DNA of 64,000 bases from an uncultured Acidimicrobiales bacterium (lineage in GTDB: Bacteria; Actinomycetota; Acidimicrobiia; Acidimicrobiales; SZUA-35): contig CALAJQ010000008.1 of NCBI GenBank assembly GCA_937922785.1, forward strand, positions 1-64,000. The letters run 5' to 3'. Shown here in pieces: positions 27,220 through 36,211 of this stretch; positions within the stretch are counted from its first letter, which is position 1, and each line of letters opens with the position of its first letter. A model generated the notes under the pieces. It was not told where the DNA came from and ran no database searches. It saw only the letters and a program-made list of their open reading frames with translations. The translations under genes and the position numbers were made by a program.

Positions 27220-28518
27220 ATGAATCTCTCTGAGAGAGCATCAGTCGTGCTGGAGTCGCTGTGGTTAGGGTCGGCCACCAAGCCGGCAGCGCATCTTTAC
27301 CCGCACCAGTGGAGCTGGGACTCAGCCTTCATTGCGATCGGAAACAGACACCACCGCTGGGATCGTGCTGCCGTTGAGTTGCGGACGCTATTTGATGCGC
27401 AATGGCATAACGGAATGGTGCCTCACATCGTCTTTAGCGACGAAGGCGGGGAGTACTTTCCCAACGCCGGGTTTTGGGATGTAGCAGGCAGTTGCAGTCC
27501 GGCGCCGCCTCGTGCGAGTTCGGGCATCTGTCAGCCGCCAGTGCATGCCACTGCAGCGTTAAAGGTCTATGAAGCGCAGCCAGGCGAAGCTGGTCTTGGA
27601 CTGCTCCGAGATCTGTTCCCCAAACTCTGTGCCTGGCACGACTATCTTCACAACCACCGCGCTGTCGGCTCAGACCTTGCTGAGGTTTGGCACCCGTGGG
27701 AAACCGGCATGGACAACAGCCCCGCTTGGGATCAGCTTCTTAACGAGCTCGTGTTTGAGCCGAGCGAAGTGCCACCTTACAAACGCGTTGACAACACTTT
27801 GATCAACAGTGATGACCGGCCCAGCGATGCCGAGTATGACCGCTACGCCTACCTGGTTGAGAACCTGCGCCTCGTCGGCTACCAGCCCGATGACCCAGAG
27901 CAACTGCCATTCCGAGTTCGCGACGTGCTATTCAACAGTGCACTAGCAAGAGCTGAATTTGATCTTGCCACAATCGCTGGGCTGATCGGTGAAGACGGTT
28001 CGAACCGAGCGAGCAAAGGCGATCGCATTTCCCGTGCGATCGAAGAGTCACTTTGGGACCAGACGGCCGGAATATACAAGAGCCAGAACGCTCAGAACGG
28101 TCAACTGATTGAGAGCCGCATCTCAGGAGGGTTGATGCCGTTACTAGTACCAATGGCTAGCGACCGCCTGGCGACCCTGGTTGGCACTCTCGATCGATCG
28201 TTTGCTGTTCCTTCCGGCGATGACGGCTTCGTGGTTCTGACTGTTCCTGAAGACGACCCAGGTTTTGATGCTGTTCGATATTGGCGTGGCCCCTCCTGGA
28301 TTCAGATCAACTGGCTAGTTGCCGAGGGACTTGAAACAAACGGTCAGCTCGACTTGGCAAGCCAGCTTCGGCGGGGCATTCACAACCTGGTCGCAGTCGC
28401 AGGCTTCCACGAATACTTCAACCCTCGAACTATGTGTGGTCACGGTACTGATGGCTTCGGCTGGACAGCTGCGCTGCTTATTGACGTTGCGAATCGCACA
28501 TCGCCCGGGCAGCAATGA
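27220..28518 (+). CDS. GH63-type glucosyl/mannosyl-glycerate hydrolase
   Basis: A 432-residue (alpha/alpha)6-barrel glycosidase. Family marks: YPHQWSWDSAF (28-38), FDAQWHNGMVPHI, WHPWETGMDNSPAWDQ (the Asp there is the likely catalytic acid), VRYWRGPSWIQINWL. The length and motifs resemble bacterial mannosylglycerate/glucosylglycerate hydrolases of GH63 rather than trehalases. No signal peptide. The stop overlaps the glycerate kinase ATG, so released glycerate would be phosphorylated at once. Confidence 0.82.
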   Translation: MNLSERASVVLESLWLGSATKPAAHLYPHQWSWDSAFIAIGNRHHRWDRAAVELRTLFDAQWHNGMVPHIVFSDEGGEYFPNAGFWDVAGSCSPAPPRASSGICQPPVHATAALKVYEAQPGEAGLGLLRDLFPKLCAWHDYLHNHRAVGSDLAEVWHPWETGMDNSPAWDQLLNELVFEPSEVPPYKRVDNTLINSDDRPSDAEYDRYAYLVENLRLVGYQPDDPEQLPFRVRDVLFNSALARAEFDLATIAGLIGEDGSNRASKGDRISRAIEESLWDQTAGIYKSQNAQNGQLIESRISGGLMPLLVPMASDRLATLVGTLDRSFAVPSGDDGFVVLTVPEDDPGFDAVRYWRGPSWIQINWLVAEGLETNGQLDLASQLRRGIHNLVAVAGFHEYFNPRTMCGHGTDGFGWTAALLIDVANRTSPGQQ

Positions 28519-29618
28519 AGATAGTCATAGCCCCCGACAAGTTTGCCGGAACGCTGACCGCTGAAGAGGCAAGCCGGGCGATTGCCACGGGTTGGGGTCG
28601 AGGTCGGCCCGAGGACTCCCTAGTTAGGCTGCCCCTGGCCGATGGCGGAGAGGGGACTATCGAAGTTCTGGCTGACTCCATCGACGGCGCAGAGATGATT
28701 GATCTTCATGTCTCCGATCAATTCGGAAACACGCCTGACTCACCTCGACGCGCCATCCGATTGCAGAACGAAACGGTAGTTATCGAAGTCGCCTCGTGTT
28801 GCGGAATCAGCCAGGTAGCGGCCGAAGACAGAGATCCGTGGCGAGCCTCGAGCCGACCACTTGGTGAAGCGATCGAAGAATGCGGCGGCACCAACCAATT
28901 GATCATCGGCCTTGGTGGAAGCGCAACAGTGGATGGCGGGGCAGGACTACTTCAGGCGCTCGGCCATCAGCTGCTTGATCGTGCAGGCACGCCAATCTCG
29001 GCAGGTCTCTCTGGGCTTGGGCAGCTGCACGAAGTCATTCCGCGAGTAGGCGTCCTTGCGAACTCGATAGTGATCGCCGCAGATGTGACAACTCAACTCA
29101 CTGGCCCCAAAGGCGCAGCCAACATTTTTGGACCACAGAAAGGGCTCAAAGCTGGCGAACTTGACCAGGCGGATGAAATTATTGCCCGGTTCGCCGACAT
29201 CGCCCAAGCTTCACTGGGAGTCTCTGGGCTGGAGCGGGCGCCAAGCAGCGGTGCGGCAGGCGGCATTGGTTTCGCGCTGATGTGTTTCGAAGGCGCGATT
29301 GCGCAAGCCGGTGCTGATGTGGTGGCCGGTCTGATCGGGCTTGAGCAAGAGATTGCATCTGCCGACGTGGTTATCACGGGGGAGGGAAAGCTCGACGAGA
29401 GCACGACCCACGGCAAGGGCCCATGGCACATTGCCGAATTGGCCAGAACACACGGTGTCCCGGTCGCAGTAATTGCAGGGCAAATCACGTCGGACGCATC
29501 GGCCAATTTCGATTACGCCTCCGACCTCGGTCCTAGAGGCATGGTCGACGCGCAGGCTCTTCTTGAGGATCGGGCCGAGCAACTAGCCAGAAAGATTGGA
29601 GAGGATCGACCATGTTGA
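28515..29618 (+). CDS. Glycerate kinase (GckA/GarK family)
   Basis: A 367-residue glycerate kinase beginning MKIVIAPDKFAGTLTAEEAS and carrying LPLADGGEGTIEVL, LGGSATVDGGAGLLQALG and the C-terminal ADVVITGEGKLDEST. It phosphorylates D-glycerate, in this family usually to 2-phosphoglycerate, which enters lower glycolysis. It overlaps both neighbours, showing a tight operon. Its presence is the main clue that the upstream glycosidases release glycerate. Confidence 0.93.
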   Translation: MKIVIAPDKFAGTLTAEEASRAIATGWGRGRPEDSLVRLPLADGGEGTIEVLADSIDGAEMIDLHVSDQFGNTPDSPRRAIRLQNETVVIEVASCCGISQVAAEDRDPWRASSRPLGEAIEECGGTNQLIIGLGGSATVDGGAGLLQALGHQLLDRAGTPISAGLSGLGQLHEVIPRVGVLANSIVIAADVTTQLTGPKGAANIFGPQKGLKAGELDQADEIIARFADIAQASLGVSGLERAPSSGAAGGIGFALMCFEGAIAQAGADVVAGLIGLEQEIASADVVITGEGKLDESTTHGKGPWHIAELARTHGVPVAVIAGQITSDASANFDYASDLGPRGMVDAQALLEDRAEQLARKIGEDRPC

Positions 29619-30391
29619 CTTCTGAACAGATCGGCCTCTATCACGAACAGGGATTTCTTCTTGTACCGGGGCTGCTTGAGGCCCACGAGGCCGCTCAGCT
29701 ACGAACAGAAGCCCACGAAATCATGAAGCGACTTGCGCTCAATCATGACGTTGAGGCCACATGGTCAAGTGCCTCGGCGGCCGACGTTGACGGCCCGACC
29801 GCTTTGCAACATTGTCATGACGCTCAATATCACTCGGCTGCGTTTTCGCGTCTTCTGACTGATCCCCGTCTTCTCGGTGCCGCTTCTGACCTCATGGGCA
29901 CCAGCGATATTCAGCTGCACCACAACAAACTATTTGTGAAACCGCCAGGCAACGGGTCGCCTTTTCCGCTTCATCAGGATTGGCCGTTCTTTCCCCACGC
30001 TAACGATTCAACGACTGCGGTTATTGTCCACCTCGACGAGGCGTCGGAATTAAAGGGATGCGTTCGTGCGGTAAGCGGTAGCCATCACGATGGACGCCTT
30101 GAACACTCGGGCACATCTGACTTTTTCCTTTCCGATGACTCCGCTCGGGAGGCGGAGGCCACAACTGTTTCAGCTAAGGCCGGAGATGCACTGTTCTTTT
30201 CGTGCCTAACAATTCATGGAAGCGGCCCCAACTTGAGCGATGAGGCGCGTACAACCTGGCTGCTTCAGATGAGGGCTGCCGATGACTACCCAACGGTCGA
30301 TCGTCACCGCTCACCGGGCCAAGGGATGATGCTACTGGGCACTAACACTGGCAGAACTCCGCCACCGTCTTCACTGCCCACTACGGCCTAG
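29612..30391 (+). CDS. Phytanoyl-CoA dioxygenase-family (PhyH) protein
   Basis: A 259-residue Fe(II)/2-oxoglutarate oxygenase-type protein. The metal triad is H121-x-D123 (LHQDWPFF) and H202 (IHGSG), with a downstream Arg for 2-oxoglutarate. It overlaps the glycerate kinase stop by 7 nt, so it is the last gene of the operon. Substrate unknown. In this context it might hydroxylate a modified solute or a breakdown product. Confidence 0.85.
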   Translation: MLTSEQIGLYHEQGFLLVPGLLEAHEAAQLRTEAHEIMKRLALNHDVEATWSSASAADVDGPTALQHCHDAQYHSAAFSRLLTDPRLLGAASDLMGTSDIQLHHNKLFVKPPGNGSPFPLHQDWPFFPHANDSTTAVIVHLDEASELKGCVRAVSGSHHDGRLEHSGTSDFFLSDDSAREAEATTVSAKAGDALFFSCLTIHGSGPNLSDEARTTWLLQMRAADDYPTVDRHRSPGQGMMLLGTNTGRTPPPSSLPTTA

Positions 30392-30403
30392 CGATAAGCG
30401 CGC

Positions 30404-31297
30404 TCAGTGGGCGTTGAGCCAGTTGATGAGCTCGTGTGGGCTTCGGGCGAAATAGTTGTAGCCCTCCAGCCTTTCGGTCTCGTCTTCTATCCAGAGGAGC
30501 TGTTTGTCGTCGGTGGAGAGTCGTTCGTAAATATCCTCGATTGATTCGGGCGTTGTTCGCCAGTCTTCGTGCACCTGCACGACGAGGGTCGGCACGGCGA
30601 CAGCCTCGGCTGGCGATCCGCCATCCTGGACCGTGTATCCCGTTCGTTTCTCCAGCGCCTGGCTGAACACCTCGACGTTGTCGTCGTGGCTGATGCCTAT
30701 CTGTTTCGATACACCGGTGACGAAGCCGTCGGGGGTCAGCGGTTGGATGTTGACGAAGGCCACGATGTCGGCGAAGTCGTCAGGACTCTTCTCCATGGCC
30801 CGCATGGTCGCCACGGTCCCGTAACACTGGCTGTACAGGTAGTGCCTGTCGTTCGGGTAATGCTCCTTGACGTATCGGACCGCTCCAAGCACGTCTTGGT
30901 ATTCGGTGTTCGTAAGGCCGAGCTTGCCGTTCTGATAAACATCGGATTCGCCATGATTTCGAAGGTCGTAGGTGAACACGCTGTAGCCGGCGTCCACGAG
31001 ATGTCGGTAGAGCGGCATGAAGTCAACCGTCACGTTGCCCCAATCTTTGTGCGGCGCAGCTCCAGCGCGGTTGCCGAGCATGAAGTGGTTAAAGATCACG
31101 ATTTTGTCGCTGCCCTCGCTTGGGATGAACCAGGCTTTCAGGCCGACGCCATCGGTTGCAGTTAGGGAGATGTCTTCGTAGCGCAGGTCAACTTCGTCGG
31201 GTGTCCTAGTGACGGGGTTGCGATCGACTTTCTGAAAGAACTTTGCCATCTGTCCGAGAATGAAACGTCGCCTCAGCGTTTTCAGAGTTTGCAGCAT
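30404..31297 (-). CDS. Alpha/beta hydrolase with a cysteine nucleophile
   Basis: A 297-residue alpha/beta-hydrolase fold protein. The nucleophile elbow reads YSQCYGTVA, that is Cys in place of Ser, as in dienelactone hydrolases. FNHFMLGN forms the oxyanion region, and YDLRNHGESD is a standard hydrolase strand-turn. The catalytic acid (Asp/Glu near VHEDW) and final His (RSPHELINWL) fit. It is divergent from a TetR gene with an inverted repeat between, so it is probably controlled by it. Confidence 0.82.
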   Translation of the reverse strand: MLQTLKTLRRRFILGQMAKFFQKVDRNPVTRTPDEVDLRYEDISLTATDGVGLKAWFIPSEGSDKIVIFNHFMLGNRAGAAPHKDWGNVTVDFMPLYRHLVDAGYSVFTYDLRNHGESDVYQNGKLGLTNTEYQDVLGAVRYVKEHYPNDRHYLYSQCYGTVATMRAMEKSPDDFADIVAFVNIQPLTPDGFVTGVSKQIGISHDDNVEVFSQALEKRTGYTVQDGGSPAEAVAVPTLVVQVHEDWRTTPESIEDIYERLSTDDKQLLWIEDETERLEGYNYFARSPHELINWLNAH

Positions 31298-31311
31298 GCC
31301 CTACCTCCAAT

Positions 31312-31347
31312 AGTTGAATCTGAGTTCAAATTCAACTCTAGTAGAAT
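31312..31347. promoter_or_regulatory. TetR operator and leaderless promoter
   Basis: AGTTGAAT (31312-31319), 10 nt, ATTCAACT (31330-31337): an 8-bp inverted repeat between divergent hydrolase and TetR genes. TAGAAT at 31342-31347 ends 6 nt before the TetR GTG, indicating a leaderless mRNA that starts at or near the codon. Confidence 0.65.
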
Positions 31348-31353
31348 GATGAG

Positions 31354-32010
31354 GTGGCAGCAACCGCCGGTCCCGACGGCTCAAAATGGCAACGACGTGT
31401 TCACCAGTCGCGCAGTCACCGGACTCAAGACGTCATACTTCAAGCGGCAGAAGACCTGTTCGCTCGGGACGGGGTCGCGGCGACCTCGGTCAACGACGTC
31501 GCGGCGCGGGCGGAGCGAGCTGTCGGGTCGGTTTATCATCACTTCACCGACAAAGAAACTCTGGTGAAGGCAGTTGTCGACCGCATCACAATCGAAGTCG
31601 AAGCAGGAATCGCTGCTGGGCTTGATCCCGCCCGCTGGATTGATCAGGACATTCTCGACATCGCCCGCGGCTACCTGACCGACGCCATCGCCCTCGATCG
31701 CACGCGGCCCGGCTACAAACGGATCATCAACGAGGTCGCGCTAATCGATCCTGACGCCAGACAGCGACATGTCGCTCTTCGTCAGCAAGTCAACACCGGC
31801 CTGACCGCACTCATACTTCAGAGACGAGAATCGATCGGACACCCAAACCCAGACCTAGCCGTCGGATTCATCGTCGACCAACTGTCTTCGATGCTCCTGA
31901 CCCGACTCGACCCCGAGTTCAATCCAACCGAGCTGAGTAGGCTCGACGATGACATCTTCATTGAAGAAGCAGTTACGTCGGTTCGTAGTCATCTCGATGT
32001 TCGCGACTAG
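31354..32010 (+). CDS. TetR-family regulator
   Basis: A 218-residue TetR protein; the HTH is near 22-66 (ILQAAEDLFARDGVAATSVN, VGSVYHHFTDKETLVKAVVD). The GTG start is 7 nt after a TAGAAT -10 box and has no ribosome site. It probably represses itself and the divergent Cys-nucleophile hydrolase. Confidence 0.9.
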   Translation: MAATAGPDGSKWQRRVHQSRSHRTQDVILQAAEDLFARDGVAATSVNDVAARAERAVGSVYHHFTDKETLVKAVVDRITIEVEAGIAAGLDPARWIDQDILDIARGYLTDAIALDRTRPGYKRIINEVALIDPDARQRHVALRQQVNTGLTALILQRRESIGHPNPDLAVGFIVDQLSSMLLTRLDPEFNPTELSRLDDDIFIEEAVTSVRSHLDVRD

Positions 32011-32097
32011 TTCAGCTTGGGGACAGGCCTGGCTCACCTCGATTTGGCTCAACTGCTCCGCCCCGCAAGGCTCGCAAAGATACGGCTGAAGTCCCAC

Positions 32098-32135
32098 CCA
32101 GCGAGACTTCGACCGTCCAGCGAGACTTCGACCGT
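32098..32135. repeat. Tandem 19-bp duplication in a convergent gap
   Basis: CCAGCGAGACTTCGACCGT occurs twice head to tail (32098-32116, 32117-32135) between the TetR stop (32010) and the P450 stop (32162). No other feature is seen in this 151-bp gap. Confidence 0.85.
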
Positions 32136-32161
32136 CCACGTCTTTCGGTAAGCAGATGCTG

Positions 32162-33442
32162 TTACCAGGCGACTTGAAGAGTTTCGGGACCCCGGAACGT
32201 GATGTTTGGAAAATAGCTAAGTGGTGCGTCATCGGCGCGACGCAGAGTTGGCAGGCGTTCGGTTAGAACCTCGAGCACCACCTGGGTTTCAAAGCGCGCG
32301 AGGCGAGCCCCGAGGCAGAAGTGCACACCCTTTCCGAACGAGATGTGCCGGCTTGCATTTGTGCGATGGATGTTGAATTCGTGAGGGTTTTCGAACAGGT
32401 CCGGTTCGCGGTTGGCGGCAGCGAAGTTCATGAAGATCGGCATACCGGCGGGAACTTCAATGCCGTCGACGGTTGTGGTCTTAGTTGTTATTCGCCGCCA
32501 CGAAATCTGGCTCGAGTTGTAGCGCAGCACTTCTTCAACGGCGTTCGGAATTAGCGACGGGTCGGCACAAATTGCGTCCCACGCCGAGCGGTGCTCGAAC
32601 AGAGTTACCAAGCTGTTGCAGATCAGCGATGTGACGGCTTCATGGCCCGCAAACGAAAGACCGTAAATGATCGACTCGACCTCTTGGTAAGTCATGTCGT
32701 CGGGGTTTTCGTCATGCGCGGTAAGCAACTCCGAAGCGAAATCGTCGGTGCGGTTGTCTCGCTTGGAGGCCGTGAACTCACGGCAATACCGCCAGTAGGC
32801 CAGCATTTGTTCCGCGATTCGCTTCTGCTCGGCCTCGGTTGGCTTACCCCACGAAAACGCCTTGCGCTCTAGGCACCAGTCCTTCAAAAGCTCGTCGTCG
32901 GCTTCGGGGAAACCAATGAAACGAAACACCGTCTCACCGGGCAGCGGAAACGCGAACGCCTCCACGAATTCCAACGGCGATCCGTCGATCTCCATCTGGT
33001 CGATGAGTGAGTGGCTCCGAGAGCGCATGTACGGCTCGAGGATCTTCATCCGGCGGTTCGAAAAGCCGTTACGGGTGTGCTTGCGGATAACGCCATGATC
33101 TGGTTCAGGCCGGTTGGACATCACCGCAACCGGGTTGAAGTCTTCCGCACTGAGAACCTCGCGAGCCCCCTCACTCAACGGGAATACGGGGTCTTGAACG
33201 TTGACTGATGCAAACGTTTCGTGATCCAAGAAGATGCGTTCGATTTCGTCCATCGTGTTCACCACGAGATAGCCGAGCGAATCGGAAAAGAAGGTGGGCG
33301 ACTCGTTACGAAGCTCGGTAGCGATGCGATAAGGCTCGGCGAGGTAATCGTCATTGAGCGGGCTCCACGTGTGCTGCACAGGGCAACCGCTGGGAGCCAC
33401 CGAGCTAGCCGAACGTTCCTGGTGGTAGGAATCGCCTGCCAT
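32162..33442 (-). CDS. Cytochrome P450
   Basis: A 426-residue bacterial P450: I-helix oxygen-binding FAGHEAVTS, ExxR in VEEVLRY, and heme loop FGKGVHFCLG with Cys376. The ATG at 33442 overlaps the dioxygenase stop (TAATG), so it is the last gene of the 36154-32162 operon. An upstream in-frame extension exists but lies on the dioxygenase gene and is not credible. It probably hydroxylates or O-demethylates an aromatic feeding the ring-cleavage enzyme. The reductase partner is not in the window. Confidence 0.93.
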   Translation of the reverse strand: MAGDSYHQERSASSVAPSGCPVQHTWSPLNDDYLAEPYRIATELRNESPTFFSDSLGYLVVNTMDEIERIFLDHETFASVNVQDPVFPLSEGAREVLSAEDFNPVAVMSNRPEPDHGVIRKHTRNGFSNRRMKILEPYMRSRSHSLIDQMEIDGSPLEFVEAFAFPLPGETVFRFIGFPEADDELLKDWCLERKAFSWGKPTEAEQKRIAEQMLAYWRYCREFTASKRDNRTDDFASELLTAHDENPDDMTYQEVESIIYGLSFAGHEAVTSLICNSLVTLFEHRSAWDAICADPSLIPNAVEEVLRYNSSQISWRRITTKTTTVDGIEVPAGMPIFMNFAAANREPDLFENPHEFNIHRTNASRHISFGKGVHFCLGARLARFETQVVLEVLTERLPTLRRADDAPLSYFPNITFRGPETLQVAW

Positions 33443-34266
33443 TAGAGGCTCAGCTCGTAACTGGCAACGGTGCAGCTCACCGCGAAGATCGGTATTGGTT
33501 CGCAGAAGTGCACGGTTCCCTTTGCCCCACCGGCTGCAGCAGCCACGGTGATGAAGGTGCGGATTTCGAACCCGCCCTGACCGGCATCGGCATAGACCTG
33601 CTCGTCGGTGTAATCGAGCAGCGCGGCTTTGTCGTTCCGGCACCAGCGGTCCAGAAAGTCTTGATCCCAAGCTTCGTTGATTTTGCCCGAATCGGGTGTG
33701 GCCGGCCAGTGCGAAATGCCGCCGGTGCCAACGATGGCGACCTTTTCCGGCACCGAATCGACAGCTCGACGAAGCGCCTCACCGAAAGCCCAAGCTCGGG
33801 TGATCGGGGTAAGTGGAGGGCCTTGGCAGTTGATGTTGACGGGTATGATCGTGGTGTCGAACTTCGGGGTTAAGAAGTGCAGCGGTACCGCAATCCCGTG
33901 ATCGAACTTCCACTCTTCGGCGTAGCTAACGTCGACGGTTTGCATCACTTCGGTGATGATGCGACGCGATAAGTCGGCGTCTCCGGGTGCACTGAACTTG
34001 TCGATTCCAAGCCAGGCCGGGTCTTCAATTGGGCCGGGGTAGGAGTCGGCCATGCCGATTGCGAAACTGGGCATGTTGTTCATGAAGAAGTTGGCGAAGT
34101 GTTCGGCCGCTATGACGATGATTGCCTCTGCGCCCGACGCCTCGATGTCGGCCGCCATCTGATCGAACGCCGCGTAAAAGCGATCTTTCACATCTGGGTC
34201 GGCCTGATCGGCTCGGCCGGTAATTCCGGGAGCGTGACTGCACACTCCTGCATAAACCAATGTCAC
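33442..34266 (-). CDS. Class III extradiol ring-cleavage dioxygenase, LigB-like subunit
   Basis: A 274-residue LigB-family protein with the iron-binding His pair His11 (VCSHAPGI) and His56 (AAEHFANF), a central GTGGISHWP and a C-terminal acidic residue for the third ligand. It cleaves a catechol-type ring next to the hydroxyls. Its gene overlaps that of the LigA-like alpha subunit by 4 nt. The substrate is most like protocatechuate, gallate or homoprotocatechuate, given the other genes. Confidence 0.88.
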   Translation of the reverse strand: MTLVYAGVCSHAPGITGRADQADPDVKDRFYAAFDQMAADIEASGAEAIIVIAAEHFANFFMNNMPSFAIGMADSYPGPIEDPAWLGIDKFSAPGDADLSRRIITEVMQTVDVSYAEEWKFDHGIAVPLHFLTPKFDTTIIPVNINCQGPPLTPITRAWAFGEALRRAVDSVPEKVAIVGTGGISHWPATPDSGKINEAWDQDFLDRWCRNDKAALLDYTDEQVYADAGQGGFEIRTFITVAAAAGGAKGTVHFCEPIPIFAVSCTVASYELSL

Positions 34267-34610
34267 GGTGTCTCCTGTCCGAGGGCTTTGGCGTGGGCGT
34301 CGGTTCCTTCGTACCCGGTCATGGCGTACACGCCTTCGCGTACCGGGCCGTGCTCGGCTATGCCGTCACGCATTCGTTGTAGATAGTCTTGCCATTCGAT
34401 TTGATGAAGTGCTGCAAAGTGCATGAGGATCTGGCCGTTCACGCCCAGGTGAAACAGCTTGCCGATATCAGGTTCGACGAGGGCTGCCTGTTCTTCTTCG
34501 GTTAGCTCGAACGGTTCGATTGCGGCCTGGCGATCTGTTGCGTAACGAGCTTGCATCTCGGCATCTCGGTTGAGTTCAAAGAGAAACTTCTGCACGTAAT
34601 AGAGGCTCAT
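34263..34610 (-). CDS. LigA-like alpha subunit of extradiol dioxygenase
   Basis: A 115-residue LigA-type helical protein (YVQKFLFELNRDAEMQARY; DIGKLFHLGVNGQILMHF). In LigAB enzymes this subunit covers the active site. It overlaps both the LigB-like gene and the aldehyde dehydrogenase stop, which indicates translational coupling. Confidence 0.85.
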   Translation of the reverse strand: MSLYYVQKFLFELNRDAEMQARYATDRQAAIEPFELTEEEQAALVEPDIGKLFHLGVNGQILMHFAALHQIEWQDYLQRMRDGIAEHGPVREGVYAMTGYEGTDAHAKALGQETP

Positions 34611-36154
34611 CAGTTGTACAGCTTAGGAATCGAATGAGTGTCGAGAGCGACCGAGATGTTCTTGGTTTCCATGTAGAAGTCGAAGCTCCAGTCGCCACCG
34701 TCTCGACCAATCCCGCTTGCCTTGGTACCACCGAACGGCGTAGGCAGGTGGCGGACGTTCTGGCTATTGATCCAGACCATTCCGGCATCAATAGCGTGAG
34801 CAACCCGGTGGCCCCGGCCAACATCGCCGGTCCACACATAGCCGGCTAGGCCGTACTCAATGTCGTTTGCGATCTTGATGGCGTCGGCTTCGTCGGTGAA
34901 AGGGATCGCCGTGAGCACTGGCCCGAAGATCTCTTCTTGGGCGATGCGCATGTCGTTGCGAGCGTTGGTGAACAGCATCGGAGCAACCCACTGCCCATCA
35001 GCCGGGGCGTCTGCCCAACCGGTGCCTTCAATGACTGTTGCTCCGTCGGCTTCGGCGATATCTCGGTAGCTGCACACCTTTTCGTGATGGCGGGGATGGA
35101 TAAGCGGGCCGATCACACTGGCCGGGTCAAGTGGGTGGCCGACCGGCACCCGTTTCATTTTCTCAGCCACTTTTTCTACAAAGGCGTCATAGATCGATTC
35201 TTGGACGAGCACCCGGCTTGAGCTTGTGCAGCGTTCGCCGTTGAGGCTGTAGATCATGAAGATGACGGCATCGGCGGCCCGGTCCAGATCGGCGTCGTCG
35301 AACACGATCACCGGGTTCTTGCCGCCCAGTTCGAAATGGACCCGCTTTAGGGTCGGAGCTCCCTGGGCCTGAATCATCGAACCAGTCGAAGACTCGCCAA
35401 CAAAGGCAATGGCCTTTATAGCTGGGTGCTCGGTGAGGCTTTTGCCAGCGGATTCGCCGAACCCGTGCACAACGTTCAGCGCACCAATTGGCAAACCCGC
35501 GTCAACTGCGGTTTCAGCCAACAGGTGGGCGGTGTAGGGACTCCATTCGGCTGGTTTGTGAACCACCGTGCAACCAGCGGCCAGTGCTGGTGCGATCTTC
35601 CAGGTGCTCAACATGAACGGGGTGTTCCATGGAGTGATTACGCCTACGGGGCCAAGTGCGGAGCGGGTGGTGTAGTTCACGTGGTCGGCCGCCGGAAGCG
35701 ACAGTCCATCGGCTGCACTTGGCGCCTGGTCGGCGAAGAATCGGAAGTTTGCTGCGCCGCGAAGGGCCGCCGCACTCATGAAGCGCATGGTCTGGCCGGT
35801 GTCGATGCACTCGGTCACCGCAATCTGGTGCGCTCGTGCTTCGAGAAGATCGGCAACGTCGTGCAAGATTGCTTTGCGGGTGGTTCCTGGCGTTGAATTC
35901 CAAGCACCAAAGGCTTCTTCTGCGGCTTCGGCGGCCGCTGCGATGTCGGCGGCGTCACCGGAGCAGATCTCGCCGAGTTCGGCGCCATCTATTGGAGAGT
36001 AGTTCGTGAAGGTCTTGCCGCTGACACTAGGCCGCGGCTCGCCAGCAATTAGGTGGGGGAGAGGCTCATCCGTGAAACGGGCCATGTGAGTGTCACCGGC
36101 CGTCAAGTTCTCTTCGTAGGTGTGACTTGATCCAGCCATTTCACTCGCTCTCAT
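34610..36154 (-). CDS. Aldehyde dehydrogenase (HpaE/BADH-like)
   Basis: A 514-residue NAD(P)-aldehyde dehydrogenase. Glu in FELGGKNPVIVF and the catalytic Cys in NGERCTSSSRV are in place, and PWNTPFMLSTWKIAPALAAG lines the cofactor site. Likely oxidises the semialdehyde made by ring cleavage, as HpaE does. ATGs at 36154, 36139 and 36085 are possible starts, none with a clear ribosome site; core homology begins near the last. First gene of the minus-strand operon. Confidence 0.9.
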   Translation of the reverse strand: MRASEMAGSSHTYEENLTAGDTHMARFTDEPLPHLIAGEPRPSVSGKTFTNYSPIDGAELGEICSGDAADIAAAAEAAEEAFGAWNSTPGTTRKAILHDVADLLEARAHQIAVTECIDTGQTMRFMSAAALRGAANFRFFADQAPSAADGLSLPAADHVNYTTRSALGPVGVITPWNTPFMLSTWKIAPALAAGCTVVHKPAEWSPYTAHLLAETAVDAGLPIGALNVVHGFGESAGKSLTEHPAIKAIAFVGESSTGSMIQAQGAPTLKRVHFELGGKNPVIVFDDADLDRAADAVIFMIYSLNGERCTSSSRVLVQESIYDAFVEKVAEKMKRVPVGHPLDPASVIGPLIHPRHHEKVCSYRDIAEADGATVIEGTGWADAPADGQWVAPMLFTNARNDMRIAQEEIFGPVLTAIPFTDEADAIKIANDIEYGLAGYVWTGDVGRGHRVAHAIDAGMVWINSQNVRHLPTPFGGTKASGIGRDGGDWSFDFYMETKNISVALDTHSIPKLYN

Positions 36155-36163
36155 CTGGTTTAC

Positions 36164-36196
36164 TTAACATGTGTAGCATATATTTAACATGTGTAG
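36164..36196. promoter_or_regulatory. Two direct copies of a 13-bp site between divergent aromatic genes
   Basis: TTAACATGTGTAG occurs at 36164-36176 and 36184-36196, 20 bp apart (two helix turns), in the 57-bp gap between the aldehyde dehydrogenase and FAH genes. TATATT (36179-36184) lies between and could be the -10. Probable binding sites of the HpaR-like MarR protein encoded at 37080. Confidence 0.6.
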
Positions 36197-36211
36197 TATT
36201 GTTGGAGTCAA

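Noticed and set aside
27220-28518. Trehalase
   Set aside because: The motifs fit GH63-type glycerate-glycoside hydrolases better, and glycerate kinase is directly coupled downstream.
33443-33670. N-terminal extension of the P450 to 33670
   Set aside because: Arg/His-rich out-of-frame reading of the dioxygenase gene; the TAATG overlap at 33442 marks the true start.
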